Shown piece after piece: positions 24,936 through 37,075 of a DNA stretch of 64,000 nucleotides. The position numbers were made by a program, and so were the translations under genes. Every line of letters begins with the position of its first letter. The stretch's first letter is position 1. Source of the DNA: Anaerohalosphaera lusitana (GTDB taxonomy: Bacteria; Planctomycetota; Phycisphaerae; Sedimentisphaerales; Anaerohalosphaeraceae); NCBI RefSeq assembly GCF_002007645.1, contig NZ_CP019791.1:3216593-3280592 (forward strand). Direction: 5' to 3'. The notes beneath the pieces were generated by a model. That model made no database searches. It had not been told where the DNA came from and saw nothing but the letters and a program-made list of their open reading frames with translations.

Positions 24936-25769
24936 TTACTTGAAAAGCTTCTTCATTGCGTCTGCTGTCTTTTCGGGTCTGCCGGGTTCGTAAGGCAGCA
25001 TCTCAGCGGTCAGATAGCTATCGTAGCCGATCTCGCCCAGTGCTTTCTTGACTGATTCGAAATCGACGTCGCCTTCACACATGTCAACAAATCCCTCTGC
25101 AGTGCCGACCATCTTGTAATCCTTGATGTGGACGCGTGCAATACGGTCGCCCAAAATCTTGATCCACTGGTCCGGATAGCCTGTCAGCAGCACGTTACCT
25201 ACATCGAAGTAACAGCCGACGCGATTGGAATCGAAGCTGTCGATGAAGTCACGCATTTCGAGGGGACTGAGAAGGAACTTGTTCCATACGTTCTCGATAG
25301 CGATGGTGACACCAACTTGTTCAGCAGTCGGAACCAGCTTTGCAACTACTTCTTTAGCCCGGTCATAAGCGATATCGTATGGGATCACGTCACCTTCGGG
25401 AAGGAAGAATACGTGTACCGCGCCGGGAACGAACAGATATGCGTCCGTGCCGAGCCACTTTGTGACCTGCAGGGCCTTTTTGGTAAATTCAACGATCTTT
25501 TCGCGTTCAGCGGGATCGTTAGAAGTGGGCGAACAGCCCCAGCTCTCGCCGCTGGCTACACTGCTGATCTCGATACCGATCTTCTCGGCTGTAGCTACTA
25601 TATCCTTACATTCCTGCTCCGTGGTTTCATGGGTCAGAACGCCTTCACTCGCGATGGCGAGCTCGATCGAATCAAAACCCAGGTCCTTTGCTTCCTGCAT
25701 GGCCTCGGCGATGGGCTTTTTAGCCTCGAGACCGCCTTCAAACATCCAGTAACTGGCACCTATTTTCAT
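24936..25769 (-). CDS. sugar phosphate isomerase/epimerase-like TIM-barrel protein
   Basis: A 277-residue protein of the same superfamily as the one at 23060, with the ligand segments TIAIENVWNKFLLSP (about 154-168), GCYFDVGNVLLTGYP (about 185-199), VHIKDYK and YLTAEML. These give the Glu, Asp, His and Glu ligands expected of a divalent-metal epimerase such as tagatose-3-epimerase. AAAGGA lies ahead of the ATG. It is the first gene downstream of the large hairpin that separates it from the GH109 gene, and 48 bp before the next oxidoreductase. Confidence 0.82.
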   Translation of the reverse strand: MKIGASYWMFEGGLEAKKPIAEAMQEAKDLGFDSIELAIASEGVLTHETTEQECKDIVATAEKIGIEISSVASGESWGCSPTSNDPAEREKIVEFTKKALQVTKWLGTDAYLFVPGAVHVFFLPEGDVIPYDIAYDRAKEVVAKLVPTAEQVGVTIAIENVWNKFLLSPLEMRDFIDSFDSNRVGCYFDVGNVLLTGYPDQWIKILGDRIARVHIKDYKMVGTAEGFVDMCEGDVDFESVKKALGEIGYDSYLTAEMLPYEPGRPEKTADAMKKLFK

Positions 25770-25852
25770 TTTAATTCCTTTCGTCTAAGTTACCTCTATC
25801 AAAACGCAGCAAAAAACGGAACTTGCATCAGAACTGCGATCTGCGATATGAA

Positions 25853-25907
25853 CGATGAGACAGACAAACGCATCACACTCTTAAAATGCCGTCTGTCTGC
25901 CTCATCG
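25853..25907. promoter_or_regulatory. long stem-loop between the GH109 gene and the sugar-enzyme run
   Basis: CGATGAG (25853-25859) pairs perfectly with CTCATCG (25901-25907), and the stem continues inside with ACAGAC against GTCTGT and then CGCAT against ATGCC-like bases. It lies in the 208-bp gap downstream of the GH109 stop. There is no T-run on the minus strand, so it may be an mRNA processing or 3'-end stability element that sets different levels for GH109 and the metabolic enzymes. Role inferred. Confidence 0.45.
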
Positions 25908-25977
25908 TCAAGTCAAAAAAGGTTTAGGGACATATCAAGCTAAAATTAAACTCGATAAAAACTTCAAGCAACTATCA

Positions 25978-27360
25978 CTAGAGGCTTGGGTATTCCACGA
26001 TACCGAGCTTTCTTTCCTTTTTCCACATACCGCGGGTGAAGTCCGGGAACTTAACCGGTTCACCCTGCTTACGTACACTCTCTTCACTCACCGGGATAAC
26101 TGAGCTCCAAAGCACTGAATCGTAAACGTCGATATCAGGAGAAATACCCCTTCTCAGTGCCTGGATCAGTCGATAGTCTTCAATATAGTCCATTCCGCCG
26201 TGGCCCATGCCGCCGCTGCCTGCTTTGGCAATTCGCTCCTGGGTTGCCTTCCAGACGGGATGCTCGTATTCCTTCAGGTAGCTGCCGAAATCTTCCCAGC
26301 CGTGGCCCTTGCTCTTACCTTCGATATGGACACGGGACTTTGGATACTTACGCATAATGCCCTTTGTACCCTGTACCAGGAAGTCTCTGCTGTAAGGACG
26401 CGGCAGATGTGTGTCATGCTTGCAAATGATGGTCTTGCCCTTCTTGGTGCGGATCAGTGCGATGTTGACGTCGCCGCAGGCAACATCGGTCTTGGCCATC
26501 GGATGGTCCGCGCCGAGCTTTTCAACGACATACTGGTGCAGTCCCAGAGCCCTGCTGCTGACGGATACCATGTAATCGAAGGTGTCGCCGCGATTGATGT
26601 CCATGCACCATGCCATCGGCCCAATACCGTGTGTCGGATAGAGGTTGCCGTCACGGGTTGTCTGTTCTTTCCATCGCCACTGGCCCTGGTAATATGTATC
26701 GCTGATCAACAAGCCTCGCAGATCGTGGAGGTATCCGCATTCGCCGTGGACGAGATCGCCGAACAGCTTTTGTCCAACCATGTTCATCACAGCCATCTCA
26801 GCTTTGTCGTAGCAGCAGTTTTCCATCATGACGCAATGCTTTTTGGTCTTTTCAGCCGTCTCGACGAGCTTCCAGCAGTCTTCGATAGAAAGCGCGATGT
26901 TGACCTCAGAGGCCGCATGGCTGCCGTTTTCCATGGCCGCCAGACAGATGGGAGTGTGCCATTCCCAGGGCGCAGCATTGTAGACCAGGTCCAGGTCCTC
27001 GTTTTCGCACATCCTTACGAAATCTGTTTCGTCTTTGCCGTAGACAGCAGGTACTTCCAGGCCGGCACTCTTGGCCTGTTCGACCGCCCACTTGGTCCGA
27101 CTGGGACGAATATCACAAACAGCCGCGATCTTAGAGCCGGGTATATGCATCAGCCTTCTGACGTGACCCGAACCCATGTTACCAATGCCAACGAAACCGA
27201 TCCTGATCTCGTCTTTGGGCTCGGTCGTCAATACACGAGGCTTGGTAGTCAGCATAGGTGCCCCGGAACAACCTCCCAGAGCAATTCCGCCCAGAACCGC
27301 TCCAGCGCCTGTTACCGCGCTGCTTCTTAAAAAATCTCTTCTGTTGATACTTCTTGCCAT
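25978..27360 (-). CDS. GH109-type Tat lipoprotein, probable NAD-dependent alpha-N-acetylgalactosaminidase
   Basis: A 460-residue Gfo/Idh-fold protein. It begins with a twin-arginine signal (RRDFLRSS) and a lipobox-like LGGCSG, so it is exported folded and probably lipid-anchored. The body matches GH109 through many recalled family segments: WEWHTP, MENCCYDK, FGDLVHGECGYLHDLR, LYPTHGIGPMAWCMDINRGD, GLHQYV, and the glycine-rich GHGGMDY near the end. GH109 enzymes hydrolyse alpha-linked GalNAc through an NAD-dependent redox step. AAGGAGA precedes this ATG; an earlier upstream start is not supported. The context with GH101 and GH2 strengthens the call. Confidence 0.85.
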   Translation of the reverse strand: MARSINRRDFLRSSAVTGAGAVLGGIALGGCSGAPMLTTKPRVLTTEPKDEIRIGFVGIGNMGSGHVRRLMHIPGSKIAAVCDIRPSRTKWAVEQAKSAGLEVPAVYGKDETDFVRMCENEDLDLVYNAAPWEWHTPICLAAMENGSHAASEVNIALSIEDCWKLVETAEKTKKHCVMMENCCYDKAEMAVMNMVGQKLFGDLVHGECGYLHDLRGLLISDTYYQGQWRWKEQTTRDGNLYPTHGIGPMAWCMDINRGDTFDYMVSVSSRALGLHQYVVEKLGADHPMAKTDVACGDVNIALIRTKKGKTIICKHDTHLPRPYSRDFLVQGTKGIMRKYPKSRVHIEGKSKGHGWEDFGSYLKEYEHPVWKATQERIAKAGSGGMGHGGMDYIEDYRLIQALRRGISPDIDVYDSVLWSSVIPVSEESVRKQGEPVKFPDFTRGMWKKERKLGIVEYPSL

Positions 27361-27611
27361 TTTCAGGTTCTCCTTAACTGTACCCACTACAAGAATTCTA
27401 ATAAAGCACGAGGACGCCATCATTGAACCAAAACCCAGGTTTCAAGCCCACAGAGCCTTTTTACACACTGAACCGATAGTTGTCATGGTGCAAACCACTA
27501 CGTCTTATTTGCAATAATAAGCTTTTCACCCCTTGACTGCCATAGACAGAAGTGATATTTATATGGATATATGTAACTTCTGGCCACTCAATCCAAACCC
27601 GACAATCGCAT
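27361..27611. promoter_or_regulatory. divergent promoter region between GH109 and the AraC regulator
   Basis: This 251-bp gap should hold the promoters of both divergent genes. An imperfect dyad with arms AGAAGT (27548-27553) and ACTTCT (27576-27581) flanks an AT-rich core just upstream of the regulator start. It is a candidate operator for the AraC-type protein. No clear -35/-10 pair could be assigned with confidence. Confidence 0.3.
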
Positions 27612-28511
27612 ATGGAACAAACGCATAAGGATATAAGTAACATAGTGAGGGCAAATGTTCAGTCCCTGCCCCGCGATATCGTCGCGCAGAGCCGCTACTT
27701 TTTCTATGAAACCGAGTCCACAACCCGTCAACCGCTCGAAATAGTCTGCGGCGGATACGAGAGGTGCGGACCGGCATTTTTCATCGACCGAACGGACTAC
27801 CCGTTCCACGTAATTAAGTTCACGATAACGGGCAAGGGAATGTTCATGATAAACGGATCCCACCATAAACTCGAAGGCGGGGTCATCACCAGCTTTTCGC
27901 CAGGCGACAGGCACACTTACAGGTCGGATCCGCACAATCCCATGGAGCATATATTCGTAACTTTCACGGGAACGCGGGCAAACGAACTGCTGCGGTCTAG
28001 TACGCTGTCGAAAACGAAGATAATGCAAATATCAGAGCCTGCCTCAACTTTGCAGATGCTGCATCAGATCCTCCAGGCGGGCCTTGAGAAAAACGAATAC
28101 AGCCAGCAGATATGCTGCAACTATCTGGAGATACTTCTTCTCAAGCAGGCCTCCGCTTTGGCCAACACCAATTCACCGCATTCACTGGCGTTCGACACCT
28201 ACCGCAAATGTAAAAAGTACATCGACGACAATTTTTCAGCTATACGGACCGCTCAGCAGGTCGCTAATTCCTGTGATGTGAATGTTCGCTATATGTCACG
28301 GCTGTTCAAAAAGCATAACTACATCTCGCCGTACGAATACCTGACCCGGCTGAAGATGAACAAAGCGATCAACCTGCTGCTCCACTCGCAGATGCCCGTC
28401 TCGCAGATAGGTCTTGAAGTCGGCTTCGAGGACCAGTTTCATTTTTCGCGCGTGTTCAAAAAGTATCAGGGGCTGTCACCGCAGAATTATCGTCAGCGTC
28501 ACATGTCCTGA
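27612..28511 (+). CDS. AraC-family transcriptional regulator of the O-glycan locus
   Basis: A 299-residue regulator with an N-terminal cupin-type sensing domain (KFTITGKGMFMING and the FSPGDRHTY stretch) and a C-terminal double helix-turn-helix of AraC type (last 100 residues; second helix-turn-helix ends in GFEDQFHFSRVFKKYQGLSPQNYR). The ATG at 27612 is chosen because the sequence upstream is not protein-like; no strong ribosome site is visible. It is divergent from the GH109 gene and convergent with the GH2 gene, so it is the obvious local regulator, probably responding to a released sugar. Confidence 0.9.
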   Translation: MEQTHKDISNIVRANVQSLPRDIVAQSRYFFYETESTTRQPLEIVCGGYERCGPAFFIDRTDYPFHVIKFTITGKGMFMINGSHHKLEGGVITSFSPGDRHTYRSDPHNPMEHIFVTFTGTRANELLRSSTLSKTKIMQISEPASTLQMLHQILQAGLEKNEYSQQICCNYLEILLLKQASALANTNSPHSLAFDTYRKCKKYIDDNFSAIRTAQQVANSCDVNVRYMSRLFKKHNYISPYEYLTRLKMNKAINLLLHSQMPVSQIGLEVGFEDQFHFSRVFKKYQGLSPQNYRQRHMS

Positions 28512-28523
28512 CAGCGATGGTTG

Positions 28524-28560
28524 AAAAAAAGGCCGGCACAGCATCATAGCCGTACCGACC
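28524..28560 (-). terminator. intrinsic terminator of the GH101-GH2 transcript
   Basis: Read on the minus strand, a 12-bp stem (arms at 28549-28560 and 28531-28542, with a few G-U pairs) closes a 6-base loop and is followed by seven T residues. This is a classical rho-independent terminator 38 bp after the GH2 stop codon. On the plus strand there is no T-run, so it should not stop AraC transcription. Confidence 0.85.
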
Positions 28561-28597
28561 TCACACACTCTCGCATAACCATCATGCGAAATTCACA

Positions 28598-32530
<3,933 letters not shown>

Positions 32531-35500
32531 CTATTTCCTGCCTTGATCAACGGTAAAATTATCGATAACCAACTTACCTCGGCTGTTATTCAGTTTCTCA
32601 AATGCGATAAAGCTGTACTCGCTCTCGTCCGTCTTAAACGAGATCTGCATTTTTCCTTCACCCGAAGGTATCATGCGTTCCGCAATTCGAGCACCCACCT
32701 GCGACTCTGCAGCTTCCTGCGAGTATTTCAAATTCACGTCTGAATACCGCGCGACTGAATTAAACCACGAACGGAACCCGATCTTCCCCGCCTGCACAGG
32801 TACGGCCTTTAGCTCTCCCTCAAAGACAGCTTCGCCGTCAACCCATAGCTTGAAGTACTGGCCGACATACCTGATCCTGACTTCGTGTTCCTTGCCGTCA
32901 CCGTCTATGCTCGGCCCCGCATTGGTCAGCGTGCCGTAAGTGTTCGGCGTCGCCCAGACCCATTTCGAACCTGTGTCATACCCGATAAATACCCAGCTAT
33001 CCGCGTTCTTGTAACGTACGAACGCACCGCACCTGCCGTTTCTCTGCGATTCGACCTTGAAAGTCAGTTCTCCGTCGACAACCTCGGGGGTCTCCAAGTC
33101 AAACACACTCGACTTCACGACCAGACGGCCGTTATCTGCCTCGGCACCTGCACCTTCTTCTGCCCCCGCCCAGTTCTCGGCAGCAAGCTTGGGTTCATAA
33201 GTCGCATCAAATTCCGCATCATCAACGTAAGGCTCATCGACGACGAACTTGTATTGATCCGCGTTGTCAGCGATATAGTCGAAACTGACCGTGTACCAGC
33301 TCTGGGGCTCGAGCTTGAGCGTTGAAGGCAGTGTTCGGACGACATAACCAACATGCCGTTCGTCCATTGTCTTGAGCGAGAACCTGCCGTCGATCGTGTC
33401 GTCCGTATAAGGTTCATGCGTCTCAGAAAGATGCGTATTGCAGGGCCTGTTATAGCCGTACACGAAAGGCCCCCAGCCCTCATCCACGTTTTCAAAGTCT
33501 TCGAAGAAGTAATGGCCGTTCTGATCCGCCTTCTCGATCTGAACCACTCGCACATCGTCGAACATAGCAGCCGAGGATTGCTCACCGGCTTCAGCGATCA
33601 GCGAAATAACCGCACCGTCATTGCCCTTCGGCACATCGAACAGCACCTTAAGCCGCTGGAAGTTCGTACCGTTTTTGCTTGCATTCGGGAAATTGCACGG
33701 AAACTCCGTCCTGTCAATGACTTTTTCGACCACTGACCCGCCGAAATCACTCACACGGATTCCCGCGGTCCTGCCGCCGGTCACCTGCGTCCATACAGAC
33801 GCTGTGTATGTCTTGCCGCCCTCAAGACCGACGATCTTTTGCCTTACCTTCGCCGCCGCGCCGGTATTGCCCTCGATGTGCAAGTAAGTCTGGCCGTTCT
33901 CGTCGTTGCTGATCGTGACGTGATCGTTGTCAGCAGCCGGCGAACTCACGTTCCAATAATCAAACCCATGACTGTCAAAACCCATGTCCTTAACCACGCT
34001 GCCTTCGCTCCATTCGACCTTTTGAGCAGGCGCCGACTTTTTGTAAACCACGTAAGGTGTCTCAGCTTTTGCATTTATAACAATGCTGCCGTCATCGACT
34101 GCGATCTCATCGACAAACACCCTGCCCAGATCGGTCAGTTTGTAAAGTTTGACGTTCTTCAGACCCGACCAGCTCGCCGGCAGTATCCACGAACTTGCTC
34201 CCCCGCTGCCGTTCCAGTGGTATATTTTGCTCTCACCCACCGGGTCCCAGGGAATAAACACGCGATCATTAGAAAAGATCAACCTGCCGTCCTTGTATAT
34301 GTTAGTGCTCTGACCTTCACGCTTTGAAATCAGCCCGCCGGAAAAAACCGCCTCAGTATCACTCAGCTTGAGCAGCTCGAAATTCTGCATATATTTGGTA
34401 GGCAGGTTCTTGGTGTAAAACAGCTCGACCACTTCGTGAATATTCTTCTCGTAACCGCCGCTGTCCCAGCCCATAAAGCCGGTGTGATCATACCCCATCA
34501 GCACCGGGTCATAGCCGAAAACGTCTTTGTCGGAATTATGGATGAACCGGTAGATACTGCGCGGGCTTGTTTTATGATGTGACCAGATCGAGTAAGTTCC
34601 AAGATAATTCGGATACTCCGTCCAGATCGGCCAACCAAGCTCATTAAGCTTGCTCCCAAGCTTGTGCGCAACCCAGTCGATCCCGAAGTAAACATCAACG
34701 TACACATACGAAAGATCGGGTATCTTGCCCTTGAGCTCTACAAGTCTGTCGTACAAATTACCTGAAAGCGTGTCCGCCTTGCGATCGATCTTCCACGATT
34801 GATCGAGCCACCGCCAGCCAGGCTGATCCGTCACCAGTTCCTCGCTGAATGCCCTCGCTTCCGGATAAGCTTCCGTATGATTGATATGCACGCCGATCAT
34901 GGCGTTATACTCTTTGGCCTTCTCGCACAAAAACTGCATATCTTCCGCACCGCCGGCCTTTTCGTTAATGTTTCCATAATCCGGGTGACCGCTGTCATGG
35001 CCCTCGGACGCATAGCCCTTGAGCAGAACCGTCTGGCCGAAACCGTCAATGTAATGCGACAGCTTCTTGACATTGTCCAGGATCCTCAAGAAAGGATTCT
35101 GCCCGACGCTGGCAAAATTCATCGCGACATGACTGATACTGCTTTGAATGGTTTCCGCCCCGAATCTGTCCTGCTGGATATCTCGGTAAGCGATCGCACC
35201 GTCCTGCCAGCCGATCAAATCATCGCCGTTACGATCGCGGGTGATTATCACTTTGCACCACGGAAGCTCGACTGTCTCAGTATCGATCTCCCGCCAAATC
35301 CATTTATTGTTCCAGATCGCAAACTGTTTGTCATTGCCACTCCCGGTCGTCTGATACTTGTAACGATGCCAGGTCACGATCGTATTGTTTTCGATCGATG
35401 CTGCCAGATCATCGGTAGTCAGTATGGCATAGGTCGCTGTGGAAGGCTTTGCAGCGATCTGGGCACTTGAAAGCTCTAAAAAGCTTTCCCCGCCTGCAAG

Positions 35501-35956
35501 ATTATTAACAGCCAGCTTGACATTTTTCTGACTTGACCGACCAGTTATCAGATTGTGGTCAGGAATCTCAAAGGTTTTTACCAGCGTGTCGCCGTTTTCC
35601 TGGATATCAGTGACTTCGAATTTCAGAACCGGACCCTCGACACTGAGCTCGGCAAGTATCTTCACCGAAATGGGCTCGATATCCATTGTGTAATGTACAG
35701 TGTCGCCCTTGGCCGAACTCTGAACCGCAGGTTGGTAGCCAGATCCATTTATGAGCACCTTAGCGAGATCTTCGTCCTGGCCGTTGATGGCAGCGCCGTT
35801 GTCAAGCCACTGATACTTAACTACCTGCGGGAAATTGTCAGAAACTGTGACCGCCATATCTTTTGACCTGATAACTGCCCCACTTGCAGAAACCTGGCAG
35901 ATGGCTGTTAATAAGAAAAACATGCTGATGCATTTCTTGAGCGAAATCACCGTCAT
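32531..35956 (-). CDS. secreted GH101 endo-alpha-N-acetylgalactosaminidase
   Basis: A 1141-residue protein with a signal peptide (KKCISMFFLLTAICQVSA). The catalytic part contains GH101 signatures: GWQDGAIAYRDI, LLKGYASEGHDSGHPDYG, the GVHINHTEAYPEARAF segment, and GWRWLDQ. The nucleophile is probably Asp421 in YVDVYF and the acid/base Glu447 in IWTEYP. GH101 releases Gal-beta-1,3-GalNAc from serine or threonine in mucin-type glycoproteins. The last 450 residues are beta-sandwich modules. It is shorter than the roughly 1800-1950-residue bifidobacterial and pneumococcal enzymes. GGAG lies 6 bases before the chosen ATG; two in-frame starts upstream are less likely. First gene of a two-gene unit with GH2. 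Confidence 0.93.
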   Translation of the reverse strand: MTVISLKKCISMFFLLTAICQVSASGAVIRSKDMAVTVSDNFPQVVKYQWLDNGAAINGQDEDLAKVLINGSGYQPAVQSSAKGDTVHYTMDIEPISVKILAELSVEGPVLKFEVTDIQENGDTLVKTFEIPDHNLITGRSSQKNVKLAVNNLAGGESFLELSSAQIAAKPSTATYAILTTDDLAASIENNTIVTWHRYKYQTTGSGNDKQFAIWNNKWIWREIDTETVELPWCKVIITRDRNGDDLIGWQDGAIAYRDIQQDRFGAETIQSSISHVAMNFASVGQNPFLRILDNVKKLSHYIDGFGQTVLLKGYASEGHDSGHPDYGNINEKAGGAEDMQFLCEKAKEYNAMIGVHINHTEAYPEARAFSEELVTDQPGWRWLDQSWKIDRKADTLSGNLYDRLVELKGKIPDLSYVYVDVYFGIDWVAHKLGSKLNELGWPIWTEYPNYLGTYSIWSHHKTSPRSIYRFIHNSDKDVFGYDPVLMGYDHTGFMGWDSGGYEKNIHEVVELFYTKNLPTKYMQNFELLKLSDTEAVFSGGLISKREGQSTNIYKDGRLIFSNDRVFIPWDPVGESKIYHWNGSGGASSWILPASWSGLKNVKLYKLTDLGRVFVDEIAVDDGSIVINAKAETPYVVYKKSAPAQKVEWSEGSVVKDMGFDSHGFDYWNVSSPAADNDHVTISNDENGQTYLHIEGNTGAAAKVRQKIVGLEGGKTYTASVWTQVTGGRTAGIRVSDFGGSVVEKVIDRTEFPCNFPNASKNGTNFQRLKVLFDVPKGNDGAVISLIAEAGEQSSAAMFDDVRVVQIEKADQNGHYFFEDFENVDEGWGPFVYGYNRPCNTHLSETHEPYTDDTIDGRFSLKTMDERHVGYVVRTLPSTLKLEPQSWYTVSFDYIADNADQYKFVVDEPYVDDAEFDATYEPKLAAENWAGAEEGAGAEADNGRLVVKSSVFDLETPEVVDGELTFKVESQRNGRCGAFVRYKNADSWVFIGYDTGSKWVWATPNTYGTLTNAGPSIDGDGKEHEVRIRYVGQYFKLWVDGEAVFEGELKAVPVQAGKIGFRSWFNSVARYSDVNLKYSQEAAESQVGARIAERMIPSGEGKMQISFKTDESEYSFIAFEKLNNSRGKLVIDNFTVDQGRK

Positions 35957-36276
35957 CTCATACTCCATTATCAAAAGAAATTTTGTAGGCATCACCAGAA
36001 TCGACAACCACTTTGCGCCCATATCACCATCATAATGTGATTATCAATAACATCCAATCGCCAGTGATGATAACTACTCCAGACCTTTGAAAGCAAATAT
36101 ATTTTGCTGCTAAACCTGTTTATTGATCTCAAATACACCCCAACTGACCATTATGTGATCACCGCTGCCTCTAAATATCACATTTACGCATTGCAACTAA
36201 AATTTCGACTGCTGAGCTATTACACCCTGAAAAAGCAAACCCCGAGACGGCCATTTAATGACTATCCAACCAAACG
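35957..36276. promoter_or_regulatory. AT-rich upstream region of GH101 with repeated TGTGAT motifs
   Basis: This gene-free stretch separates GH101 (minus) from phoB (plus). It holds TGTGAT at 36036-36041 and 36154-36159 and the reverse ATCACA at 36177-36182; the last two face each other as an inverted pair. TGTGA is the half-site of Crp/Fnr-family regulators. Binding is only a suggestion, since spacing differs from the standard 6 bases. No open reading frame worth calling is present. Confidence 0.3.
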
Positions 36277-36330
36277 CAAACATTGCCCTAACAACAAACT
36301 AATGATTTGCTAACAATCTTGCCGTATAGT
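36277..36330 (+). promoter_or_regulatory. PHO box and -10 element of phoB-phoR
   Basis: Four direct repeats with an 11-bp period lie at 36277, 36288, 36299 and 36310; the consensus is CTAACA plus five variable bases, with the first repeat degenerate. The array ends at 36320, and a -10 element TATAGT follows at 36325-36330. The 11-bp helical-turn spacing is that of PhoB/PhoP boxes, and the array takes the place of a -35 element. It implies autoregulation of phoB. Confidence 0.85.
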
Positions 36331-36364
36331 ACACTGACAAAACTCTTGTAACGAGGGAACAGAT

Positions 36365-37075
36365 ATGGCAAATGAAAGAATACTCATCGTCGAGGACGAG
36401 GAAGACGTTCTCGAACTTGAAAGCTACAATCTCAAAAAGAACGGCTACAACGTTGAAGCAGCAACGACTGGCGAGCAGGCGCTGGAAAAGGCGTTGAACC
36501 ACACCTTTGACCTGGTGCTTCTCGACATAATGCTGCCCACTGTGGACGGCCTGGAGGTCTGCAAGATCCTCAAGACAAATCCCCAGACCGCGGAGGTACC
36601 AATCATAATGCTCACTGCAAAAGGAGAAGAATCCGATATCGTTGCAGGTCTGGAGCTGGGCGCCGACGATTACATTACCAAACCTTTCAGCCCTCGCGTA
36701 CTCATGGCCCGGGTCAAGGCGGTACTTCGCAGAAAAAGAAAACCAACTCCAGAAGAGTCTGAGACGGTTAGACGAGGCCCAATTGAAATACATCCAAATC
36801 GGCACATGGTTACTGTTGAAGGACAGAATGTGGATCTGACCTCCACCGAATTCAGCCTCCTGCATCTGCTTGCCAGAAAACCCGGGTGGGTTTTTACTCG
36901 CTACAAGATCGTCGACGCTATTCACGGAACGGACCATGCCGTCACTGACCGATCAGTCGACGTGCAGGTAGTCGGCCTGCGTAAGAAGCTTGGCTCGGCA
37001 GGAAAACTCATCGAAACAGTCCGTGGAGTCGGATACCGATTTAAGGACCTTTCAGCAGAACAAGATATATTATGA
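36365..37075 (+). CDS. phoB: PhoB-type phosphate response regulator
   Basis: A 236-residue OmpR-family regulator. The receiver domain (1-120) has the acidic pair Glu10-Asp11, the phosphorylated Asp54 in LVLLDIMLP, Thr in LTAKGE, and Lys in YITKPFSP. The winged-helix DNA-binding domain (about 135-232) has the VDLTSTEFSLLHLL and SVDVQVVGLRKKLG segments. When phosphorylated it activates phosphate-starvation promoters by binding tandem 11-bp repeats, which are present here upstream of four units. GAGGGA lies 6 bases before the ATG. Its stop overlaps phoR by ATGA. Confidence 0.93.
   Translation: MANERILIVEDEEDVLELESYNLKKNGYNVEAATTGEQALEKALNHTFDLVLLDIMLPTVDGLEVCKILKTNPQTAEVPIIMLTAKGEESDIVAGLELGADDYITKPFSPRVLMARVKAVLRRKRKPTPEESETVRRGPIEIHPNRHMVTVEGQNVDLTSTEFSLLHLLARKPGWVFTRYKIVDAIHGTDHAVTDRSVDVQVVGLRKKLGSAGKLIETVRGVGYRFKDLSAEQDIL

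Noticed and set aside
26200-27330. 376-residue open frame on the plus strand
   Set aside because: It is antisense to the GH109 gene, which matches a known family along its full length.
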